A stretch of DNA of 21,671 nt from Euplotes aediculatus (taxonomy: Eukaryota > Ciliophora > Spirotrichea > Euplotida > Euplotidae): the NCBI GenBank assembly GCA_030463445.1, contig JAQGFW010017379.1:1-21671 (forward strand), read 5' to 3'. This document shows, piece after piece, positions 6,520 to 11,830 of the stretch; the stretch's first letter is position 1, and the number at the start of each line of letters is the position of its first letter. A program made the position numbers and the translations under genes. Below the pieces are notes generated by a model, which was not told the origin of the DNA, did no database searches, and saw only the letters and a program-made list of their open reading frames with translations.

Positions 6520-9237
6520 TCAAGAACTGGTTTTGGATATGGGAAGAATAAAGATAAAACAGGCGCCGCCCTGTTCACTGTTTTCGGCATGAATTGTTCC
6601 GTTATGAAGTTCAATGATTTTTTTTGAAATCGCCAGGCCGAGACCACTGCCTTCCGGTTTTTTCAGTGTCTGGTTCGGAGCCTGGTAAAACTTATCAAAA
6701 ATCAGTTCCAGCGATTGGGTCGGAATCCCTTTCCCCTGGTCTTTAATTGAACATTGCAGGTCATTTCCCCTACTGGCAAGCTGGATGGTTATGATTGAGT
6801 ATTCTGGCGCAAACCGGATCGCATTGGTGAGCAGATTATACCATACCTGACGAATTAAGGAGGGGTCCAGCTCAACTGTAGGAATCGGGTTTATAAGTTG
6901 GGTAAGAATCCTTACCTGTTTGCGTTCAGCGAGCGGCTGAAGATCCGGCAGTAGTTCCTGAACCAGTTGGTCCATACAGACAGATTCGAAACTCAACCCC
7001 TGTTTGCCGGATTCGAAGCGTTCCAGTTTGAGTACCTGGGTTATTAAATGACTCAGCCGTTCCGCTTCCCGGATGACAGCGGACAGAAATTCCGTCTTTT
7101 TAGCATCTGGCATATCCGGGTTATCGTGAACCAGTTCGGTCAGGGCGCGAATGGAAGTTAGCGGGGTTCTCAATTCATGCGTAACCGTGTAAAGAAACTC
7201 GTCTTTCACTTCGTCCATTGCCATCAACTGGCTGTTAAGTGCCGATAGTTGCTCAGTGGCTTTTGTCAGATCAGCTGATTTTTTTCTGAGTTCCCTGTTT
7301 AATTCCATAACCTGTTGCGATTCCCTTAACAGGTTTAATACTTCTTCCATGCTGAGTTCTTCGGCTTTTGCCACCCGGGAAACAAGAATATGTGCGGATG
7401 CGGAACCAATTATACCAGCCAGGATTTTTTCTGTGAACTGCACGAGTCTGGGATCTGCTGTTGTGGTGTCCAGCGCGATCTGGTGTCGCTGGGCGTATTT
7501 CTCGAGTAAAGCAATGGATCGCCCGGGACCGATAAAATTTTGCAAGAGAAGCCGAAGTGCCGGCAGGCTTGCTGTATGCTTCCAGGCGGAGGGTTCATCC
7601 TGGGCTTCCTTTTTGTTAGGCAACGCCACAAAAAGTTCCGCCTGGTAAATTTCTCGGGGGCCTTTGCGGCTGTTGATGGAAACCAGTACAAACAATCCGC
7701 TGTTAACCAAAAGGCTCCAGAACAAGGAATGGGAGAGAGGGTCCAGGTCTTTCAATCCGAACAAGGCGGCCGGTTTTAACCAGCTCAGCCCAAAGTATCC
7801 GTTTTCCAAAAGGGATGTGTCAAAGAGTCCGGCTCCGGCCAGAGACGGTAATAAGAGCGTAAACAGCCAGCAGGTAAAGCCAGCCGTTAGTCCGGCTAAC
7901 GCACCATTTTTAGAAGCCCCCTTCCAATATAATCCACCCAGTACAGCGGGGGCCAATTGGGCCACGGCGGCAAAAGAAACCAGGCCTATGGAAGCCAGGG
8001 TATATTGTTCAGCAACCAGTTTATCGTACAATAAAGCCAGACCAATAACAAGCAGGATACTCCCTCTGCGTACCCAGAGCACTACGGAGGATAGATTGCG
8101 CGCGTAAGGCTGTTTTGAACTGCGGCGAAAAAAAAGCAGGGGTAGGGCGAGGTGGTTACTGATCATGGTAGTAAGGGCGATGGTTTCTACGATAATCATG
8201 CCGGTAGCGGCCGAGAAGCCACCGATAAAAATCAGCAGGCTCAGCACTGGCCTGCCCTGATCGAGCGGGATATTCAAAACATAGAGGTCGGGGTTGGCGG
8301 TGGCAGCCGGATAAAGAAGAGAACCTGCCAGGGCAATGGGAACAACAAAGAGATTAATGATAAATAAATAGAGCGGGAATACCCAGCCTGCTGTTTTGAG
8401 GTGTGCTTCATCCAGGTTTTCGACAACATTCACCTGAAATTGCCTGGGCAGGAAGAGCATGGCGAAGAACGAAAGAGTAAGCATGGAAAACCAGCTGGTA
8501 TAGGCATTATCTTCCTGCAGCGTAAACAGACCTTGCAATTGAGGCTGTTCCGCAGCCTGTTGAAAGAGGTCATTGAATCCATTGAAAACACCATAGGTAA
8601 TAAATAAACCGGCAGCCAGGAATGCAATCAGTTTGATGACGGATTCAAATGCAATGGCTGCTACCAGTCCTTCATGTTTTTCAGTTGCGTTTACTGATCT
8701 GGTTCCGAAGAAAAGAATAAAAACGGTGAGCAGCATGGTTCCGTAGAAGGTGCTGTCCAGCCAACTGGATGTACCGGAGTTGTTGCTGGTTCCTGCAAGG
8801 AGATCAAAGCTGGTAGCGATGGCTTTGAGTTGAAGGGCGATATAGGGAATTACTCCCAGTACACAAAAGATAGTTACGATAACGGCCAGGGAGAAATTTT
8901 TTCCATAACGGGTGGAAACGAGATCGGCAATACTGGTAATGCCCTGGTTCCGGCAGATGCGAATGATTTTCGCCAGTACGGGCCAGAACAGGGCGCACAG
9001 AATGGTTGGACCAATATAGATGGTGAGAAAATCAAGTCCGTTGGTGGCAGCCCGGCCAACACTACCGTAGTAGGTCCAGGCAGTACAGTAAACAGCCATC
9101 GATAGCGCGTATACATAACCGTTATTTATCCAGGAGCGGCCTTTTTTCCCTGCCGCTTCCGCCCGCCAGGCGAGCAGGCTGAGCAGCAGCAGATAAATTA
9201 CTGCGGTACCGGCAACGAGTACGCTATTCATGTTCAT
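6520..9237 (-). CDS. SSF/SLC5 symporter-STAC-sensor histidine kinase (CbrA/CrbS-like)
   Basis: This 905-aa inner-membrane sensor combines a sodium:solute symporter-like module of about 13 helices (about 5-530), a STAC domain (about 560-650, with LVQFTEKILAGIIGSASAHI), a coiled coil (about 645-680) and a kinase core. The H-box contains His687 (THELRTPLTS), the N-box Asn805 region reads NLLTNAIRFAP, the G1 box is DQGKGIP near 833 and the G2 box is GSGLGLAISK near 863-872. No PAS domain is evident. CbrA and CrbS homologues sense carboxylates or amino acids and control carbon use, including acs. The start is ATG 9237 (MNMNSVLVAG) or ATG 9231; the frame is open to 9303, but those codons overlap the upstream small gene. 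It overlaps that gene by 14 nt and precedes the receiver gene by 1 nt, suggesting translational coupling. Confidence 0.93.
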   Translation of the reverse strand: MNMNSVLVAGTAVIYLLLLSLLAWRAEAAGKKGRSWINNGYVYALSMAVYCTAWTYYGSVGRAATNGLDFLTIYIGPTILCALFWPVLAKIIRICRNQGITSIADLVSTRYGKNFSLAVIVTIFCVLGVIPYIALQLKAIATSFDLLAGTSNNSGTSSWLDSTFYGTMLLTVFILFFGTRSVNATEKHEGLVAAIAFESVIKLIAFLAAGLFITYGVFNGFNDLFQQAAEQPQLQGLFTLQEDNAYTSWFSMLTLSFFAMLFLPRQFQVNVVENLDEAHLKTAGWVFPLYLFIINLFVVPIALAGSLLYPAATANPDLYVLNIPLDQGRPVLSLLIFIGGFSAATGMIIVETIALTTMISNHLALPLLFFRRSSKQPYARNLSSVVLWVRRGSILLVIGLALLYDKLVAEQYTLASIGLVSFAAVAQLAPAVLGGLYWKGASKNGALAGLTAGFTCWLFTLLLPSLAGAGLFDTSLLENGYFGLSWLKPAALFGLKDLDPLSHSLFWSLLVNSGLFVLVSINSRKGPREIYQAELFVALPNKKEAQDEPSAWKHTASLPALRLLLQNFIGPGRSIALLEKYAQRHQIALDTTTADPRLVQFTEKILAGIIGSASAHILVSRVAKAEELSMEEVLNLLRESQQVMELNRELRKKSADLTKATEQLSALNSQLMAMDEVKDEFLYTVTHELRTPLTSIRALTELVHDNPDMPDAKKTEFLSAVIREAERLSHLITQVLKLERFESGKQGLSFESVCMDQLVQELLPDLQPLAERKQVRILTQLINPIPTVELDPSLIRQVWYNLLTNAIRFAPEYSIITIQLASRGNDLQCSIKDQGKGIPTQSLELIFDKFYQAPNQTLKKPEGSGLGLAISKKIIELHNGTIHAENSEQGGACFIFILPISKTSS

Positions 9238-9439
9238 CCCGGTTTTTGGAAGGGCTGCGGTGTATGCTGCGGATAAGGAAAATAAAGAGCAGCCATCCGG
9301 CAAAAAGATAGATAAACAGTGCGGGAAGCTGGCCTATTCTATGCGATTGGTTGGCGATAGAGAGCAGCGGGAAATTAAAAAACACCAGGCATGCCAGTGC
9401 AATCAAAAATGCTTTCTGGTTTTTTCCGGAGGCTGGCAT
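9224..9439 (-). CDS. CbrX-like small membrane protein overlapping the kinase start
   Basis: This 71-aa protein (MPASGKNQKAFLIALAC...) has two hydrophobic helices, about 10-25 and 36-54, with the motif FFNFPLLSIAN between them and a basic C-terminus. Its stop codon lies 14 nt inside the kinase gene, and the kinase ATGs at 9237 and 9231 sit in its last codons. In Pseudomonas a similar short membrane ORF, cbrX, overlaps and is translationally coupled to cbrA; placement, size and topology match here. GTG 9445 would add two residues but coincides with the promoter box, so ATG 9439 is preferred. The preceding TAAATTTG box suggests an internal promoter for the sensor genes. The function is unknown; it could aid folding of the symporter module. 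Confidence 0.75.
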   Translation of the reverse strand: MPASGKNQKAFLIALACLVFFNFPLLSIANQSHRIGQLPALFIYLFAGWLLFIFLIRSIHRSPSKNRDEHE

Positions 9440-9444
9440 GGCCA

Positions 9445-9452
9445 CAAATTTA
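9445..9452 (-). promoter_or_regulatory. Putative internal -7 box (TAAATTTG) for the sensor genes
   Basis: The minus strand reads TAAATTTG-TGGCC-ATG, an exact TAnnTTTG match 5 nt before the chosen start of the CbrX-like gene and overlapping the stop codon of the 81-aa gene. No TTTG -33 element is seen at the expected distance, so activity is uncertain. The spacing equals that of the korA and gldA boxes. Confidence 0.4.
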
Positions 9453-9695
9453 ATCGCTTATTTCATCGGATCGTTCGGGCAGGCGGTCGTATTCGCCGGT
9501 TAAGGCAAAATACCCAAAGAGGGCAAGGCCGATTGCGATGGGAATGAAGATCAGCACAAATACACCCCATTGAATTTTGGTATCTATGACAGGTTTAGCG
9601 GCGATCTCTGAAGCGGCAGTTTTAACGAGATAGTATACAGCAATAGGTGCGAGGGCTATCCAGAGTATTCCAAGGTATCGTTTAAGTTGATTCAT
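9450..9695 (-). CDS. Small two-helix membrane protein linked to the MFS transporter
   Basis: This 81-aa protein starts 4 nt after the MFS transporter stop and ends 10 nt before the CbrX-like start. It has two hydrophobic helices, about 7-24 (YLGILWIALAPIAVYYLV) and 43-64, and an acidic C-terminal tail (GEYDRLPERSDEISD). Small proteins of this kind occur beside carboxylate transporters in Bacteroidota, and it may belong to the DUF6814-type group; that assignment is from memory and unverified. Tight packing suggests a role as accessory subunit or stabiliser of the transporter. No catalytic motif is visible. Confidence 0.75.
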   Translation of the reverse strand: MNQLKRYLGILWIALAPIAVYYLVKTAASEIAAKPVIDTKIQWGVFVLIFIPIAIGLALFGYFALTGEYDRLPERSDEISD

Positions 9696-9699
9696 GGCA

Positions 9700-11235
9700 T
9701 TAATCGTTTACGTTGGGATCAATTTTGTTACTGATATAAATGGTGCCGATAACCAGGCAGATGGCTGCAATAAGAATCGGATACCAAAGTCCGACAAGAG
9801 CATCCTGTGTATAAATGGTTGTCAGCAGGGTAGCGATAAAAGGGGTTAATCCACCAAAAACACCATTGCCGATATGGTAAGGCAGCGACATACTGGTATA
9901 GCGGATTTTTGTGGGAAAGAGTTCAACCAGGAAGGCGGCAATCGGGCCATAAACCATCGTTACAAAAAGGACCTGGATAAAGATGAGCAGTACAAATTTC
10001 CAGTAGGTAGGATCGTCAAGTTTTTTTTCTGTATAGAGCGTTTTGCCTGCTACGGTTGTTGTATTGCGGATGGTATCTGTTTTAATTTCAGCGTAAGACA
10101 TTCCGGAGGGCAGGGTGTATCTGGTTGAGGTTTGTTTTACAGAGGTGGTTCCATCCGGAAGAGGTCTTGTTTCATGGGCAACCGCGGAAACTGTGGGTGA
10201 TTCTGCAGTAAGTCGGTGGGTGATATCCGTTGATTTCATCAGTTCCTTGTAAATTGGCCGATAGGAAAAAACAGCCAGGAGCATACCTGCCATCATGATC
10301 CATTTTCGTCCTACTTTGTCGCTCCAGGAACCGAAAACAACAAAAAATGGAGTGGCAAAAACGATCGCCCAGATCAGGATGGTGCGGCTCTGATCGAAGT
10401 CGACTTTACAAACGTTTTCAATAAAAGACTGGGCGTAAAACTGACCGGTATACCAAACGACCCCCTGCCCCATGGTGGCGCCAAACAGGGCCAGTAAGAC
10501 CATTTTGAGATTGGTTTTATGACCGAAACTTTCTTTGAGAGGGTTGGTTGAAATTTTGCCTTCTGATTTTAGCTTGGCGAAGAGGGGGGATTCATTCATT
10601 TTCATCCGGATATAAATCGAGACAATGACCAGGAGAATGGAAACCAGGAAAGGAATGCGCCAGCCCCATTCATTGAATTTTCTAATGGAGATCTCGGGGT
10701 CGTTGTCGAGGCTGTGACGGGTAAGAAGGATGACACCCAGGGATACGAAGAGTCCGAGGGTAGCGGTCGTTTGTATCCAGGAAGTGAAATACCCTCTTCT
10801 GTGGGCGGGGGCATGTTCAGCCACATAGGTGGCGGCGCCTCCATATTCTCCGCCCAACGCCAATCCCTGTAGCAAACGAAGGACTAGAACAAGGATGGGA
10901 GCTGCAAAACCGATGGTTTCATAGGAGGGGATGAGACCAATGGCAAAAGTGGATCCTCCCATCAGCACCAGTGTTAGCAGGAAGGTATATTTTCTGCCAA
11001 TCAGATCGCCGAGCCGGCCAAAGACAAGGGCGCCAAAGGGACGAACGATAAAACCTGCTGCGAAAGTGGCAAGGGTGCTGAGTAATGCGGCAGTGGGGTT
11101 GGTATTAGGAAAAAACTGTTGCGCAATAACGGTAGCGAGACTTCCGAAAATATAAAAATCGTACCATTCGATGAGTGTACCTACTGAAGAAGCGCCAATA
11201 ACTTTCCAGATACCCTTGTTGGTTGGTTGAGACAT
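9700..11235 (-). CDS. MFS transporter, metabolite:H+ symporter (MHS) type
   Basis: This 511-aa inner-membrane transporter has about 12 helices. The N-terminal half shows the MFS motif GRLGDLIGRK at 73-82 and the MHS-type segments SVGTLIEWYDFYIFGSLA (17-34) and LLQGLALGGEYGGAATYVAE (121-140). The second half repeats the motif as SWSDKVGRK at 303-311. MHS members carry organic acids, proline/betaine or shikimate with protons. An insertion of about 80 polar, Thr-rich residues (329-411) between helices 9 and 10 is predicted to be periplasmic; long loops there occur in some MHS relatives. The gene heads a six-gene minus-strand run with the sensor kinase and faces the InsA-like gene and acs, so a monocarboxylate such as acetate is a reasonable but unproven substrate. 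The start is ATG 11235. Confidence 0.92.
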   Translation of the reverse strand: MSQPTNKGIWKVIGASSVGTLIEWYDFYIFGSLATVIAQQFFPNTNPTAALLSTLATFAAGFIVRPFGALVFGRLGDLIGRKYTFLLTLVLMGGSTFAIGLIPSYETIGFAAPILVLVLRLLQGLALGGEYGGAATYVAEHAPAHRRGYFTSWIQTTATLGLFVSLGVILLTRHSLDNDPEISIRKFNEWGWRIPFLVSILLVIVSIYIRMKMNESPLFAKLKSEGKISTNPLKESFGHKTNLKMVLLALFGATMGQGVVWYTGQFYAQSFIENVCKVDFDQSRTILIWAIVFATPFFVVFGSWSDKVGRKWIMMAGMLLAVFSYRPIYKELMKSTDITHRLTAESPTVSAVAHETRPLPDGTTSVKQTSTRYTLPSGMSYAEIKTDTIRNTTTVAGKTLYTEKKLDDPTYWKFVLLIFIQVLFVTMVYGPIAAFLVELFPTKIRYTSMSLPYHIGNGVFGGLTPFIATLLTTIYTQDALVGLWYPILIAAICLVIGTIYISNKIDPNVND

Positions 11236-11259
11236 AGCAGAGCAATCTTAATCCTACAT

Positions 11260-11269
11260 ATTACGTAAT
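11260..11269. promoter_or_regulatory. Perfect 10-bp palindrome ATTACGTAAT upstream of the MFS gene
   Basis: ATTACGTAAT is its own reverse complement and lies 25-34 bp before the MFS start codon, a position where a repressor could cover the promoter. It is a candidate operator; no protein is assigned. It could be chance. Confidence 0.3.
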
Positions 11270-11294
11270 TCGGATAAGTAAACAAATTATTGGA

Positions 11295-11304
11295 ACATGC
11301 ATGT
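11295..11304. promoter_or_regulatory. Perfect 10-bp palindrome ACATGCATGT upstream of the MFS gene
   Basis: ACATGCATGT is its own reverse complement and overlaps the outer edge of the 18-bp element at 11303-11320. It is the second 10-bp palindrome within the 81-bp gap upstream of the MFS gene. It is a candidate operator; no protein is assigned. Confidence 0.3.
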
Positions 11305-11320
11305 AAATTGGTATAGTTAT
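11303..11320 (-). repeat. Left copy of the 18-bp inverted element flanking the InsA-like gene
   Basis: On the minus strand this copy reads ATAACTATACCAATTTAC. It matches the copy at 11748-11765 at 16 of 18 positions and is inverted relative to it. It overlaps the stop codon of the InsA-like gene and ends 67 bp before the MFS start codon. It is either a degenerate terminal inverted repeat of the element that delivered the InsA-like gene, or an operator shared with acs. Confidence 0.7.
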
Positions 11321-11745
11321 CTGTCCGTCTTTTTAAACCGATCCCAGCGGATGACCATAAACTTATCACCCAGTTCGGTGATCATGCAGCCGGCATGATG
11401 AAGGGTGGCGGGATCTTTAAAATAGTCGGTAAGCTCAGCATGCGTGAGTACTTTATAGGAAGGCCGGTAGGAGGCACCTGCCGGAGCCTGCAGGCTGGTT
11501 TTTTTTATCCAGTTATGAACAGATGCGTGACTGATACCGAGCAGACGTTCAATTTCCCGAAGGGAAACACCTTCCAGATAAAGTTGAAGCGCTTTGATGA
11601 CATAATAGGGATCGGTTGCTTTGCCTTTTTTGAATACGGTAAAATAATACTGGCAGGATTTGCAATGATATCGCTGACGGCCTTTAACAATGCCACTTTT
11701 GATTGGTTTGGTGGCAGCACATCGTGGGCATCCGATCGGTTTCAT
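11317..11745 (-). CDS. IS1 InsA-like Zn-ribbon/HTH protein, probable domesticated regulator
   Basis: This 142-aa protein has an InsA-type zinc ribbon (C6-x2-C9 and C28-x2-C31, as CPRC and CKSC with RQRYHC) and a helix-turn-helix at about 57-82 (EGVSLREIERLLGISHASVHNW). This matches IS1 InsA, which binds IS1 ends and represses the element. No InsB DDE catalytic domain follows; residues 83-142 are a 60-aa segment I do not recognise. A minus-strand A8C run lies at the junction, where IS1 has its A6C frameshift site, but the -1 frame here stops within about 15 codons. The start ATG 11745 is chosen because it begins the ribbon (MKPIGCPRC); codons upstream to 11820 overlap the acs promoter region. 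The gene lies between the MFS operon and acs and is bracketed by inverted 18-bp elements. A regulatory role is inferred. Confidence 0.8.
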   Translation of the reverse strand: MKPIGCPRCAATKPIKSGIVKGRQRYHCKSCQYYFTVFKKGKATDPYYVIKALQLYLEGVSLREIERLLGISHASVHNWIKKTSLQAPAGASYRPSYKVLTHAELTDYFKDPATLHHAGCMITELGDKFMVIRWDRFKKTDR

Positions 11746-11747
11746 TA

Positions 11748-11765
11748 ATAAATATACCAAATTAC
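11748..11765 (+). repeat. Right copy of the 18-bp inverted element, upstream of acs
   Basis: The plus strand reads ATAAATATACCAAATTAC, 16 of 18 identical to the reverse complement of 11303-11320. It begins 3 bp upstream of the InsA-like start codon, so it probably contains that gene's promoter, and ends 65 bp before the acs start. Its orientation relative to acs equals that of the left copy relative to the MFS gene. Confidence 0.7.
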
Positions 11766-11780
11766 CAATCTTTGTTGATT

Positions 11781-11790
11781 TTTGGCCAAA
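11781..11790. promoter_or_regulatory. Perfect 10-bp palindrome TTTGGCCAAA in the acs promoter region
   Basis: TTTGGCCAAA is its own reverse complement and lies 41-50 bp upstream of the acs ATG, just upstream of a -7-like box (TACTTTTA at 11800-11807, one mismatch to TAnnTTTG). The position between the likely -33 and -7 regions would suit a repressor. It is a candidate operator in the 85-bp divergent gap and could be chance. Confidence 0.35.
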
Positions 11791-11830
11791 CATCTTTTCT
11801 ACTTTTAGAGCTGCAAACAAAACGATTGTT

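Noticed and set aside
6519-6647. A 43-residue extension of the receiver protein
   Set aside because: It lies entirely within the kinase gene in another frame, and the receiver fold begins at MPAKKILVVDDD.
9238-9303. A 22-codon N-terminal extension of the symporter-kinase
   Set aside because: It would overlap the CbrX-like gene by 80 bp, and its sequence is not hydrophobic in the SLC5 manner; the ATGs at 9237 and 9231 give a typical first helix.
11303-11765. An intact or recently inserted IS1-type insertion sequence
   Set aside because: There is no InsB/DDE catalytic domain in any frame, the element would be only 463 bp, and no direct target duplication flanks the inverted elements.
11690-11830. 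A 47-codon N-terminal extension of acs
   Set aside because: The added codons overlap the divergent InsA-like gene and the promoter region and do not resemble acetyl-CoA synthetase; ATG 11831 gives the normal N-terminus.
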